Source: Rhineura floridana
Taxonomy: Eukaryota > Chordata > Lepidosauria > Squamata > Rhineuridae
Reading direction: 5' to 3'
NCBI RefSeq assembly: GCF_030035675.1
Contig: NC_084482.1
Location: 221,239,943 to 221,303,942 of the forward strand
Length of the DNA: 64,000 nucleotides
Shown here: one piece after another, positions 11,191-24,189 of the stretch
Layout: each line of letters opens with the position of its first letter
Position numbering within the stretch: position 1 is the stretch's first letter
Translations under genes and position numbers: made by a program
The notes under the pieces: generated by a model
Database searches by the model: none
Seen by the model: the letters and a program-made list of their open reading frames with translations, nothing else
Told to the model about the DNA's origin: nothing

Positions 11191-12002
11191 AAGGATTTCA
11201 CAACACTGAATCTTGGTGGTCTCCAGGAACCCAGAGGGAGTACCCCAACACCTCAAATACCCCACGCTTCCCCCACATAGGTGTAGGGTTGGCAATAGCG
11301 TGTGCTATGTGCCTTTGAAGCACTCTCTATTTTCAGCCGTAATCAAAAGTGTGACATCAAATATAAATGCTTTCTTAAAAGAGGAAAGAGGAAAATTACA
11401 AGCATGCACATTCACTCTCAAATCAGCAAAGCTTCTCCAATGGATCCTTAGCAGCAATGAAGTAGCTTGTAGGCATGAAAGATCTTCCTTACTCTGTGAG
11501 TTGAGGAACTCAACAGAGGGGCACCCCCATGCTCCAAAAGCAATGCCCAGGCTGCTGGGACTAAGTGGTAGCTCAGAGAACATAGGATCCACCTCTGGAT
11601 GGTCAGGGAGTGATGACGTGTTCTTTATATACCCTCACGGATGTTCCCCCCTCTTACTTAAAGATGTTTTAATGTCAAATCTCTGAAATTAGTTGGTCAC
11701 TAGCCTGCCACATCTCCTTCTTTCCTGGAAAGTGTCTGCCCCTGACTACATAGGTTGTTTTCAAAGTGCACGCTTGTTCGACTTTTTGAAATTAAACTTT
11801 GTGGTTTCTGTCTCCTTTTGGTTCTCCTTTTTGTGACCTTCGAGACTTTCTAAACCTCAAATGTCAATCATTGGTGACCCAAAGTGACCTGCTCTTTTAA
11901 AGCTTTTCCCTAACAAATACTGATGCCATTTTATGATTAATTGAAACCTATAGAAACCCTAAAGTTATAATCTCTGTTTAATCAGTACCTCTATATTGGC
12001 AT
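11191..12002. other. Unit A intron, no gene seen
   Basis: Sequence shared with unit C (50276-51067). A string CTCTGAAATTAGTTGGTCAC near 11680 recurs near 12438, pointing to a small local duplication. No coding feature recognised. Confidence 0.5.
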
Positions 12003-12008
12003 TATATT

Positions 12009-12352
12009 TATTTATTTATTTATTTATTTTATTACATTTTTAGACCGCCCTATAGCAATAAGCTCCCAGGGCGGTGCACAGCATAATAAAACAGGTTAAA
12101 ATACAAAAACACAATAAAACATAATTAAAAATTTTCAATTTTAAATTCAAATTTTAAAATTTTTAAAATGCCTGGGCGAAGAGATAGGTCTTTACCTGGC
12201 GCCGAAAAGATAGCAAAGAAGGCGCCAGGCGTATCTCATCAGGGAGGGCGTTCCATAGTTCGGGGGCCACCACCGAGAAGGCCCTAGCTCTAGTTATCGT
12301 TCTCCGTGCCTCCCTATGCGTTGGGACACGGAGAAGGGCCTTTAAATGCTAG
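12009..12352 (-). mobile_element. L2 LINE 3' fragment with 6-bp TSD
   Basis: A short 5'-truncated L2: an ATTT-rich tail, the 3' UTR motif around CCGCCCTATAGC, then the C-terminal coding end. The flanks carry TATATT at 12003-12008 and 12353-12358. Unit C has the uninterrupted target (ATTGGCATTATATTAGCATT) near 51068-51087, so this is a unit A-specific, post-duplication insertion. Confidence 0.9.
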
Positions 12353-12358
12353 TATATT

Positions 12359-12689
12359 AGCATTTAAAGCATCTTCCTTTCTTGCACGTGCGTCCCAGGT
12401 TACCTTCCTCAGTTTATCCAGGATGTCTCCCTTTCATCTCTGAAATTAGTTGGTCACTAGCCTTCCACATCACCTTCTTTCCAGGTTACCTTCCTCAGTT
12501 TAGCTTTCTTGGAGCAAACCAGGATGTCTCCCTTTGCATCCTCCAGCTTGCTACTGTGCTTTGCGTAGAGACATTTAAAATTTCTTGTAACGAATTCACT
12601 CTTGCTTGCATTCGTTTGTAAAATATCCCCTATATATGATGAAGCTTCATCTCCTTTGAAACTAGATTTTATAGAGTTTAAATGATTTG
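12359..12689. other. Unit A intron with small local duplication
   Basis: CAGGTTACCTTCCTCAGTTT occurs near 12397 and again near 12483, with CAGGATGTCTCCCTTT following each. This is an imperfect local repeat of about 85 bp, shared with unit C (51110-51270). No gene seen. Confidence 0.5.
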
Positions 12690-12990
12690 AACATTGACAT
12701 GAAATCGAGCCTTCAGTGTCATCGGCCCAGTTCTCTGGAAAGCTCTGCCAACAGAGGTTCAGCAGGCGTCTTCTGTTTAAACTTCGAAGCGCCTGCTGAA
12801 AACCGTTCTGTTGCACCAGGCAGGCAATTAAGAGCATGCTCTTTTCACAACACTTGACCTTTGTTTTTATTGTATATTTGATGTTTTTAATTTATGGTGG
12901 TTGCCTTTTCTTAACGTGTTGTAAACTGCTTTGACGTTTCTAATGAAATAGCGGTATACAAAGAGCCTATAAATGAATAAATAGATGTGA
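12690..12990 (+). repeat. Old L2 LINE 3' end
   Basis: The plus strand shows decayed L2 C-terminal coding sequence (CAGTTCTCTGGAAAGCTCTG region), then the 3' UTR with TTGTAAACTGCTTTGACG and GCGGTATACAAAGAGCC, and a short ATAAATGAATAAAT tail. Also in unit C (51440-51705), so older than the A/C split. Confidence 0.75.
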
Positions 12991-13049
12991 TATCTCTGGA
13001 ATCAGAAAAACAGCTGGAGCTAAGTGATGCCTTCATGTGCTCCCTGTAG

Positions 13050-13130
13050 ACTTCCCATCTGCATCCACTTTGGCACTGTGAGGATGCTGGAATAGATAGG
13101 CCTGTGGTCTGATCCAGCCAGGCTGTTCAT
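13050..13130 (+). repeat. Diverged CR1 3' tail
   Basis: TTGGCACTGTGAGGATGCTG followed by CTGTGGTCTGATCCAGCCAG resembles the last part of the CR1 3' UTR in gene sense. Counterpart at 51770-51850. Confidence 0.65.
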
Positions 13131-13134
13131 ATAA

Positions 13135-13480
13135 GGAGGGGGAATGGCATCCAGGTTGAAGTTTCCTTCCCATCTGCTGAGAAATCCCCCAAATTAAGAT
13201 AGCTGGATTGGTTTCCACAGTGTCACTGAATTGAGGTTTTTGAACAGTTTCTTGTCCACAACAGACATTTGGATCTACATGTCCCTGTGCTATTCATCTC
13301 CAGGAGATCTAAGATCGTTCTTTGTTTTGGAGAGAGGAGAATAATTTCAGTTCAGAACTAACTAGCTTATCTGTATCTTTGAAAGAAATGTCAAACCTGG
13401 GCTTAGTCTCTTGGCTGGAAGAACAAGATCTAATTGTACAGGGCTTTGATGAAGGGGAGAGATCAGTCGGGCATTCCCCT
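13135..13480 (+). repeat. Intronic repeat R, second copy in unit A
   Basis: Diverged direct copy of 10835-11190, sharing the AATCCCCCAAATTAAGAT and GGCTGGAAGAACAAGATC blocks. The longest unit B match is 28400-28700; unit B keeps about 90 bp near 28670-28770 that units A and C lack. Confidence 0.7.
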
Positions 13481-13604
13481 TACGCTTCAGAGCATCATTG
13501 CAAACTCGTGTAGTGTTGGTCTTTGGCCATCCCTGTCTTAGCTCAGCTACGTTTAATCCCTTGAATCTTCAGGTGGAATTTAGAAGTGTCTTTATCTGAA
13601 AACC

Positions 13605-13698
13605 TGCACCGCAGCTGCCAGCCAGTATTGACAGTACTGAGCTCGAGGAACCAGGGTCTGATTCAGTATATCACAACTTCATTTGTTCCTATATTCCT
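13605..13698 (+). repeat. tRNA-derived SINE tail
   Basis: CTGCCAGCCAGTATTGACAG followed by GGGTCTGATTCAGTATA and a TTCATTTGTTC-type end matches the 3' part of a common squamate tRNA-derived SINE. The tRNA-like head is not recognisable. Counterparts at 28895-28995 (B) and 52325-52425 (C). Confidence 0.6.
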
Positions 13699-13975
13699 GT
13701 CTGACCGGCTCTTTTGACTGCAGTCAAATTATTAAGAATCAAGGAGAAGTGAGCTGTGCCCAGTTTGTCCTGTTCTGCAGTCTTGCTGCCCTTCTCTTCC
13801 CCCACACCCCACTTTTCATTGCATACTATTTTAGAAATATATGTCACAGTTGTATGGCAGTAGGAGGAAACCCAGACAAATCTGGGCTTAGTGACATCAA
13901 GTGTTATATGGACCTGAAAGGAATTTGTGTTGCTGTGTGAGACTGTAGGATATTCAGGTAACCTTGCTTTCATCT
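13699..13975. other. Intron 2 near the ZNF exon
   Basis: Shared by units A, B (28996-29197) and C (52426-52699). No coding feature; conserved simply as duplicated intron. Confidence 0.5.
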
Positions 13976-13991
13976 GGCCATGCAAAGATAA

Positions 13992-14420
13992 CGCAAAATC
14001 TTTATTATGGTCCAAGACCATCGGTATAATTACGGATCCTCTGAATATCAGAGTGGAGATAGAATAGAATACAGTATCAGTGCAGTGAGAAAGCTAAAAA
14101 GCTAAAACCGGGTCCACATAGTAATCTAGCTAAAACCTTCATCTAATAGACATCGCATTAGGTCCCTCCTGCGAGCCATAGCAGCTGTGCAGAACGAGGC
14201 GACCTCAGAGTGATCCGTGATTCTGAATCTGCCATTAAATATTGTAAAATCATAGCTTCTGGGCTCAGAGGAAGATTAGATAAATGTGGGGAGATGAACT
14301 TAAGGCGGAGATCTGAATAAAAAGGGCAGCAAAGTAGTACAAGGTTCACTGTCTCCACCGCATCTGCTCCACAGGGGCAAGTTCGATCATAACAATCGAC
14401 TCCCCTGTATCTACCCTCCA
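13992..14420 (-). mobile_element. Ingi/Vingi-like LINE 3' fragment
   Basis: The minus strand encodes the C-terminus of a non-LTR polymerase (14421-14158) with a CPCGADAVETVN...CCPFY cysteine motif typical of the C-terminal zinc region of Ingi/Vingi and related LINEs. The left TSD GGCCATGCAAAGATAA lies at 13976-13991. The right TSD and about 1 kb of element present in unit C (52716-54131) are deleted here, the break running straight into the intron end. The same insertion point in A and C and an empty site in B (near 29990-30010) show it arose in an A/C ancestor. The family name is from the motif and is not certain. Confidence 0.75.
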
Positions 14421-14453
14421 ATAATGGAGATGTAAAAATAGAGAAGCAGATAA

Positions 14454-16832
<2,379 letters not shown>

Positions 16833-17015
16833 ATGTAGTGAGTGGAAAGAGGTTCAGTCAGAGCACACTTTGCATGAAAAAACACTGTGGAGTAACTTTT
16901 TTAATGTACGGAGTATGGAAAGAGATTCAATGAAAGCAGTAGGCTTACATCACGGGATACACAGGAGAAACAATTGAAATGTAGGGAGTATGGAAAGAAC
17001 TTCAATGGGAGCTTT
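16833..17015 (+). pseudogene. Relic zinc fingers in the 3' region of unit A
   Basis: After the stop the sequence still shows finger-like spacing: AGTGAGTGGAAAGAGGTTCA, GGAGTATGGAAAGAGATTCA and GGAGTATGGAAAGAACTTCA with remnants of HTGEK linkers. The ligand codons and frame are lost. The ancestral array was therefore at least three fingers longer. Confidence 0.8.
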
Positions 17016-17019
17016 ATTC

Positions 17020-17755
17020 TTCATCTTGCAGGCTACATAGATTAAAGCCCTATACAGGTTGGGGCCAGGATTCTTAAAAGATTATCTCACCTGTTATATA
17101 TGCAGCCCATCACTGAAGTCTGCAGAAGATGGCCTCTTACGCATACCATCTCATTGGGAAGTCCACTGTGCATGATAGAGAAACCTGGCCTTTTGTGTGG
17201 TGGCATCTACTTTTTTGAACTTCCTCCTGTTACATATCAGACAGGTGTGTGTTTTTTGTGTGTGGTGCCTATAGAAGACCTTCCTTTTTCAACAAACCTT
17301 TTAAGGGCAGAGCTTTATTACTGTTTCTGTGGGATTTTAAAAGGTAAAGGTGTCCCCATACTTGTAGTGCGAGTCGTTTCCAACTCTCAGGGTGACGTCT
17401 TGTGACATTTACTAGGCAGACCGTATATATGAGGTGGGACTGCCAGTTCCTTCCCCAGTCTTTCTTTATCCCCCAGCATATGCCGGGCACTCATTTTACT
17501 GACCACGGATGGATGGGAGGCTGAGTGGACCTCGACCCCTTTTACCGGAGATTCGACTTCATTCTTCCCTTGGAATCGAACTGAAGACGTGAGCAGAGCT
17601 TCGGCTGCGTTACTGCCGCTTACCACTCTGCGTCACGGAGGGTCTGTGTGGGATTTTAAGATGTTTTTAATTGGTTTGCATATGAAATGTTTTTTTTATT
17701 GTTGGTATTTTTGAGATACTTTCTGGGAAGTGATTTATAAATGAAGATAAAATAA
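17020..17755 (+). repeat. Old L2-like 3' end, interrupted by a SINE
   Basis: The plus strand has L2-like C-terminal coding remnants (17020-17335) and, after the SINE, an AT-rich 3' end with GATACTTTCTGGGAAGTGAT and a TAAATGAAGATAAAATAATA tail. The same composite is in unit B (33790-34530). The gene's own 3' UTR may run through it, but no polyadenylation site can be assigned. Confidence 0.55.
17341..17646 (-). mobile_element. Sauria-type tRNA-derived SINE with 13-bp TSD
   Basis: Read on the minus strand, the head near 17646 is tRNA-like: A-box-like AGTGGTAAGCGGC and B-box-like CAGTTCGATTCC. The other end is CCTTTACCTT, the BovB-related tail of Sauria SINEs. Flanking repeats TGTGGGATTTTAA lie at 17328-17340 and 17647-17659. 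Unit B carries the same insertion (34111-34416) at the same site, so it predates the A/B duplication. Confidence 0.85.
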
Positions 17756-19239
17756 TACTAGTCCTTGGTTCTAATGGTCTCCTTACTCAGTGTTTTCATA
17801 TAGTTTAGTTTAGCATACCTTTAACTGTTGATTTTATTGATTTTTAGTGTTTTTTAAATGTTGATTTTTTTATTGACCATTTTAATGTACATTTTATGTT
17901 CTTTATAAAGTTCTTCTGCAGTGTACATATTTTATTAATATAAATAACTAAAAAATGTATCTTTGTGTATAACATGGTTTTTATTTTGCTTAGATGTTTT
18001 TTGTATTGGCTATTCTAACATCTTTCATAAAGTAAAATGAATTCACTAGTTTTCTGCTGATATATTTTAAATACATTTTCCAAACTGATTTCACTCCACA
18101 GTCTCATCTGGTCTCAGTGCTATTTCCTAGCAGGCAAAAGAAGGACCTCACTGTCATCTGGTGCGCATAGAGAAAAGGAGTGAGAATTGGGTTTTGTCAG
18201 CGGTCACATAGCCAAATGGCTTCTCCAGGCAATAGAAGGGCCTTTAGGAAAGGCAGCAAAGCTGCAGAAAATCTCTGCTTAAATTATTGGGGGAGGCAGT
18301 TTGTTGGGATAGATAGTTCTGGGCCAGATATATGAATGGTCTGGTAACTTCAAACTAATCCATGTTGTGTAACTAATCCATGTTATGCAATTGTTAATGA
18401 TGCTTCCCTGTAGTTTCTCTCTGGGAAGCAGTATGCCTCTGAATGCCATTTGCTGGGAATCAGAAGTGTGAAGATTACTGACTGGGAGGTCAGTTGCACA
18501 ACTGCTGATCTTGGGGACCAGGTTTCTTGAAGGACTCCCTGTTCCTGTCCCCTCCTGCCTCTTCCTTGGGATCTAGCCAGTAAAAGTGATTAGACTGGTG
18601 AGCTGGTGTTATTGTTGTTCCCAATGTAAATAACAGGTGCATGTCAGGACCCCACTAGGGATCAGCTGCCCTGCACCTTCAATTTAGTGTTGCAAAGCTC
18701 ATCGTGCAATTGTTTGTTGGATGATTGGTATCTCCTCTAGTTTGGCCCTCAGAGTGGCAGTGGCTGTCCAAGGTCCTGTTCTCCAGCCTTCTTGCCTGAG
18801 AGCCTTTTGACTGGAAAGTTCTTCTGCCTCCACCTCTTGCACTCTGCCCAATGAGTAGGAGTCCCTCCCACAGGTTCCAGACTTTAATAACCTTGATTTT
18901 GAAAGTAGTTGTGTCAGAAACTCATTTCACAGAAAGCAAACTGGTGAGGTTTGGCCCAGAACTTGAATACAAGGCAGAGGTGGAGTCTGAGCCCAAGCAC
19001 ACAAGAGTACTTCTTTGAACCCAGTTTTTTTCCTGTGATAGCACATCTATTTCACAGAAGGCAAACTCTATTCTCTCCCCCTTCTGCCAGCCGACTTGCC
19101 CATCCAATCTCTTTTTTCTCTCCCCAATTCACCAGCCATTCACAACCTGGTAGCAGCACCAATAGTGCTGCTTAGTGGACCTACAAACAGCAAGAAAGGG
19201 TATTGCTGATCACCGCAGAGGTTCCTGGGTCATCCTGTG
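17756..19239. other. 3' flank of unit A, no gene seen
   Basis: Low-GC flank nearly identical to unit B 34530-34667 plus 36560-37920. It contains AT-rich tracts to about 18060 and then unassigned sequence. Unit B has an L1 inserted at the site corresponding to about 17895. No coding feature is supported. Confidence 0.55.
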
Positions 19240-19870
19240 CTATCTCCCATTTCCCAACAAAAGGAGAGGCAGCAACATGTGTGGTTGGTGAATTTTGGTA
19301 GGTCTGGCTGATTGGGAAGTCGCCGTTTTGGGCTTTTTTACATAAAAATGTATTATAGCCCGGAACGGGTATCGGAACGTTGTTTGTGTGGACGTTTTGT
19401 GTCTTATTGCATGCATCCCATGTAGTCATGTGGGACTGTTGAATTTGGTGGGTCTGGCTCGCTGGGAAGTCGCCGTTCGGGGCTGTTCATTCCGTTCCGG
19501 AGGGCATTTTGGTTGTTAAAGGGTTGATAAAAATGCTATCGGAATGGTTTTTGTTCCTAAATGTTGTTCTCATGTGTCTCTAACACATCCTAGTGTTTTT
19601 GGCATCAATTTCTTTTCTAAAGAGCCCATTCCAGCGTGTTCCGTTCCAGCTTTTACACCGTCCCTCCTGAACACTTTACTTTTTACACACAAATGTGTAT
19701 ATTGTATATATCACACAGCACACACGCCTATCTTGCCGCTGCTTCGGGAGGCAAGAGAGAAAGATGTGGTGCAATATTGGGACAGAAGGGAGGGAGAAAA
19801 CTGTTGGCAGTGGGGGGGCAGAAGCAGCTTTTGCCACTTAGTCCTCCGATGGGTTAAGGAAAGGAGTTCT
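19240..19870 (+). repeat. Unclassified repeat with an internal direct repeat
   Basis: GTCTGGCTGATTGGGAAGTC (near 19300) recurs as GTCTGGCTCGCTGGGAAGTC (near 19450) about 150 bp on, each followed by CGCCGTT. Farther down, 19690-19790 matches 6060-6170 in inverse orientation. The block is duplicated in unit B (37920-38555). It may be a non-autonomous DNA transposon; I could not find its ends. Confidence 0.45.
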
Positions 19871-20743
19871 GGTTCCTAGAGAGGCAGGAAGTCTTAATCA
19901 CATGGAGGGGGGGTGAGCGTATTGAAGGGGAAGTAGGAGGGCTGTCTTCATTGGTATTCCGGGTAAAGAAAGTATTAGGCCCAGAGAGGAGGAAGCGGGA
20001 GCGTGCAGAGGGCAAAGAGGTGCAAGGGAAGGGGATTTGGTATTTTTGTTGGGGGGTGAGGGGTCAGAGCAACGGGGTGGAGAAAAAACCTGCTTTCCCT
20101 CCAAATTTTTCCACTGTTGTTATGGGCCTTCACATCTCTACAGTAGTGTAGTGGCAAATTCAGAAGTGCACTCTAATTATCAGGAAAGAACAAGGAAGCA
20201 TGTTAGAAGACTCTTCTCAGTTGCTAATACACTCTCCTTTCTTGCTGATTGGCTCATAGGTTGCTGGAGACATGGGGACTCTGCTGAGAGCCTGCTCCCA
20301 AAAAAGTAAGGCGTCTATGATCTCTCCCCCCCCCCCAGATCTATGCAGGTCCCTGGGTGACCCTGGGGCAGTGACCACTTTTGTTCAGCCCAGCCCACCT
20401 CACTGGATTGTTGTGAGGATAAACAGTGCAGAATTTTTATGTGCCACTCCAGATTTCGGACATCCACTCTGTGTGGGACCTTCATCGTCTGTGCAGGTGT
20501 GTGTGTCTGTTGTATTATTGGAATCATAGTTTAATGCTATGTCCACAGGAACCCAGATTCAAATCCCTGCTCAGGAGTGAAATTCAGGTGGTGTCCTGGG
20601 CCCAGTGACAGTGTCGTGGTGAAGACAAAAGGAGGGGGACAAATCATGGTGAGCTCATTAGAGGAAGACCTGCATAGAAATATAAAAATATAATAAAATG
20701 TATCAGTAATAATAATAATAATTAAATCCACTTTTTGCCTCAG
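19871..20743. other. 3' flank of unit A, no gene seen
   Basis: Matches unit B outside the B-specific stretches at 38745-39925 and 40033-40205. Contains a C-tract near 20327, and an AAT-type microsatellite near 20706-20721. No coding feature supported. Confidence 0.5.
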
Positions 20744-20748
20744 TTGTT

Positions 20749-21082
20749 TGTTGGCTATTAAACCGAGAAAGCAGAGGTTAAATTTCCACAAGTGAGCTAC
20801 GTGACTTAGAAGCGAAAGTTGGCAGAGCTCGAGCCATCTTCAAGGACACGTTGCTAAGCAACCTAGGCTCGGGCAGCTGGCCTTATCTATATAGAGGGCC
20901 AGCAGACTCTTGTGAGTGTGGGGGTCGAGGAGTTTGTACAGAGAGAGCTTGTGATATATTGTCAGTAAAGTGACTCTTAAAACTTATTGCTTGTCCGGCT
21001 CATTGCTTCAACTGGCATCTAGCCTGTCAATATACTGTTCTGCATCCTGGGCATCTGCTTGCGCCAGATACAACATCCAACA
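20749..21082 (+). mobile_element. Solo LTR fossil with 5-bp TSD
   Basis: A 334-bp stretch starting TGTTGG and ending CCAACA, with a TATATAGAGG box near the middle, flanked by the direct repeat TTGTT (20744-20748 and 21083-21087). Unit B has the empty site (about 40760-40768). These are the marks of a solo LTR left by recombination between the two ends of an LTR retroelement. No internal genes remain. Family not assigned. Orientation is a guess from the TATA position. It entered after A and B separated. Confidence 0.85.
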
Positions 21083-21154
21083 TTGTTCAACCCTATACAG
21101 TAGATGAGTTTGCTGTTAAGCTTTCAACTTCGTGCATCACCTGCTCAACTTGGA

Positions 21155-21265
21155 GCAGCGTTCTGTAACCTGGTGCCCTCCAGGTATTGTTGGACTGCAT
21201 CTCCCATCAGCCCCAGACAACATGGCCAAATGCCAGGGAAGATGGGGGTTGTAGTCCAGAAATGT
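21155..21265. repeat. Diverged hAT-like palindromic MITE
   Basis: The arms GGACTGCATCTCCCATCAGC and GATGGGGGTTGTAGTCCAGA pair as in the reptile hAT MITE family. The ends are decayed. The paralogue is at 40832-40935 in unit B. Confidence 0.65.
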
Positions 21266-21587
21266 GTAAAGGTTAACTTGGATTATACGAGTGGATGGTA
21301 CTAACAAGGCATCCTGCTGATTTTGACATGGATGTATTGCAAGTAATTCTTCATACTCTTTTCATTGGTAAGTGAGCTGAACTAGACTGAATGCAGGTCA
21401 GGATTCCTCTCCCCGTATTTCTGATGGAAAGAGTGGAGGCATTTTGCATCCCCAGGAAGCTCCAAGATGGAGTCATTAGACCAAATTCACCCCCACAATT
21501 TCTTTACAATGTGTGCAAAACCTATTTTTATGCCAACTGTCAGGGGCATGACAAGGAAATAATACCTGTGCAGATTAGGTTTTTCAT
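21266..21587. other. A/B intergenic sequence
   Basis: Unassigned sequence shared with the B/C interval: 40936-41137 and 44159-44262, split there by a different CR1. No gene seen. Confidence 0.5.
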
Positions 21588-23294
21588 GAGAACATAAGAA
21601 GAGCCTGCTGGATCAGGCCAGTGGCCCATCCAGTCCAGCATCCTGTTCTCACAGTGGCCAACCAGGTGCCTGGGGGAAGCCCGCAAGGAGAACCCGAGTG
21701 CAACAACACTCTCCCCTCCTGAGGCTTCCGGCAACTGGTTTTCACAAGCATGCTGCCTCTGACTAGGGTGGCAGAGCACAGCCATCATGGCTAGTAGCCA
21801 TTGATAGCCCTGTCCTCCATGAATTGGTCTAATCTTTTAAAGCCATCCAAGCTGGTGGCCATTACTGCATCTTGTGGGAGCAAATTCCATAGTTTAACTA
21901 TGCGCTGAGTAAAGAAGTACTTCCTTTTGTCTGTCCTGAATCTTCCAACATTCAGCTTCTTTGAATGTCCATGAGTTTTAGTATTCTGAGAGAGGGAGAA
22001 GAACTTTTCTCTATCCACTTTCTCAATGCCATGCATCATTTTATACACTTCTATCATGTCTCCTCTGACCCGCCTTTTCTCTAAACTAAAAAGCCCCAAC
22101 TGTCTTTCCTCGTAAGGGAGTCGCTCCATTCCCTTGATCATTCTGGTTGCCCTCTTCTGAACTTTTTCCAACTCTATAATACCCTTTTTGAGATGAGGCG
22201 ACCAAAACTGTACACAGTATTCCAAACGCGGCCGCACCATAGATTTATACAACGGCATGATGATATCGGCTGTTTTATTTTCTATACCTTTCCTAATTAT
22301 CCCTAGCATGGAATTTGCCTTTTTCACAGCTGCCACACACTGGGTCAACATTTTCATTGTGCTGTCCACTACAACCCCGAGGTCTCTCTCCTGTTCTGTC
22401 ACCGCCAGTTCAGACCGCATGAGCGTATATGTGAAATTCAGATTTTTTGCTACAATATGCATAATTTTACACTTGTTTATATTGAATTGCATTTGCCATT
22501 TTTCCGCCCATTCGCTCAGTTTGGAGAGGTCTATTTGGAGTTCTTCGCAATCCCTCTTTGTTTTAACATCCCTGAACAATTTAGTGTCATCAGCAAACTT
22601 GGCCACTTCACTGCTCACTCCTAATTCTAGGTCATTAATGAACAAATTGAAAAGTACAGGTCCCAATACCGATCCTTGAGGGTCTCCACTTTCTACAGCC
22701 CTCCATTAGGAGAACTGTCCATTTATTCCTACTCTCTGCTTTCTGCTTCTTAACCAATTCCTTATCCACAAGAGGACCTCTCCTCTTATTCCATGACTGC
22801 TAAGCTTCCTCAGAAGACTTTGGTGAGGTACCTTGTCAAATGCTTTTTGAAAGTCTAAGTACACTATGTCCACTGGATCACCTCTATCTATATGCTTGTT
22901 GACACTATAGGTTACTGAGACAGGACTTTCCCTTGCAGAAGCCATGCTGGCTCTGCTTCAGCAAGGCTTGTTCTTCTATGTGCTTAGTTAATCTAGCTTT
23001 AATAATACTTTCTACCAGTTTTCCAGGGACAGAAGTTAAGCTAACTAGCCTGTAATTTCCAGGATCCCCCCCTAGATCCCTTTTTTAATATTGGCGTTAC
23101 ATTTGCCACTTTCCAGTCCTCAGGCATGGAGGAGGACCCGAGGGACAAATTACATATTTTAGTTAGCAGATCAGTAATTTCACATTTGAGTTCTATGAAA
23201 ACTCTCGGGTGGATGCCATCCGGGCCCGGTGACTTGTCAGTTTTTATATTGTCCATTAAGCCTAGAGCTTCCTCTCTTGTTACCACTATTTGTC
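21588..23294 (-). mobile_element. CR1 LINE, 5'-truncated, in the A/B interval
   Basis: The minus strand holds a CR1 reverse transcriptase in three frames (23286-23041, 22945-22706, 22666-21791), with [22 protein letters not shown] and the FADD motif. Frame breaks lie between the pieces, one from a loss of about 15 bp near 22908. The 3' UTR ends at 21588 with a single AAGAACATAAG-type unit, shorter than in sister copies. The insertion point differs from that of the CR1 at 41138, so the two are independent. No clear TSD. Confidence 0.93.
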
Positions 23295-23673
23295 ACTATT
23301 ATATCCATGATGAAAAGGGCCCAATAAGAAAAGCCTGAAATGATTCACTGGTGAGCAGGAATTAAGGCTTTGCGGAAGCAGAAGCAGAGATGAGAGGCGA
23401 GGGGTCCAAGATGGGTGAAATTCCTGGGGGTGGCTAAAGACACAAGAGGTGCCCAAGCATGGAGAAAAGTCTGGAAGAAACTGGAGAATGTTCTGAGAGA
23501 GATTTGGGGCCTTTAAGGCCTTTTGCAGATCAAGCATTGTGGGGGAAAACAACAGAGGAAAGGGACGTGCCATTTATTTATTTGGATTGAGGCTGCTTAT
23601 AATATTCAAACCTCTGAAACCCAAATTGGCATGAAGAGTGAAATCCCTCCCATCCCTCGTCTCTCCCCTGCAG
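23295..23673 (+). other. Unit B 5' region upstream of the leader exon
   Basis: Shared with unit C (44259-44660). It contains a short frame starting MEKSLEETGECSERD (44447-44577 in C). The frame is not recognised as SCAN or any other domain and may be an upstream exon or chance. A good acceptor, CTCTCCCCTGCAG, ends at 23673. No promoter can be defined. Confidence 0.4.
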
Positions 23674-23844
23674 GCCCTTGAGAGCTGCTCCCTACGAAAC
23701 GTGCATCGTGGTGAAAGCTGTGGGAGTCCCAGAGCTGGCCTAGTTTACTCCTCCCTCTCAGGCAGCGCCATGGCCTCAGAGGCACCATCCGGATTGTCTC
23801 TTCTGTGGGATAGAGTGGAAAGAGCAGCCGGGCAGCCCAATCAG
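23674..23844 (+). CDS. KRAB-ZNF leader exon, unit B
   Basis: An exon of 57 codons between acceptor CTCTCCCCTGCAG and donor CAG|GTAAGG, open throughout in the frame ending LLWDRVERAAGQPNQ. An internal ATG at 23770 has a strong context (GCAGCGCCATGG) and would give a 25-residue N-terminus; otherwise translation begins in an earlier exon. It ends in phase 0, as the KRAB exon at 24854 needs. Unit C keeps the same exon (44661-44831) with few changes, all compatible with an open frame. The exact start is uncertain; a first exon further upstream cannot be excluded. Confidence 0.65.
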
Positions 23845-23941
23845 GTAAGGGGAGGATCTTTGGGGGAGACACCGAGGGGACAGCTGGGGTGCGTCTCCCT
23901 GAGCATAGCGGAGAGGGCTCTGGGAGAATACTACCTCTGAG

Positions 23942-24065
23942 GCTGCATAAGGAGAGCCTGCCGGATCAGGCCAATAGCCCGTCTGTTCTTGCACCCTGTT
24001 CTTGCAGTGGCCAACCAGATGCCTGTGGGAAGCCTGCAAGCAGTACTTGAACACACGAGCACTCG
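23942..24065 (-). repeat. CR1 3' fragment
   Basis: GAGAGCCTGCCGGATCAGGC and GCAGTGGCCAACCAGATGCC are a diverged antisense CR1 3' UTR. Shared with unit C (44932-45062). Confidence 0.75.
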
Positions 24066-24189
24066 CCCCACTTGTGTCTGGTAGAACTAGCGTGTACACA
24101 CGTGACTGTTAAAATACACTCTTAGAGAGATGGGATCTTTTTCAAGAGTCAAGCCGTTTCTGGGATTGAACTCATCACGAAATAACGGG

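Noticed and set aside
17570-17646. tRNA gene on the minus strand
   Set aside because: The A and B boxes belong to a 306-bp SINE with a TSD; no cloverleaf acceptor stem is formed.
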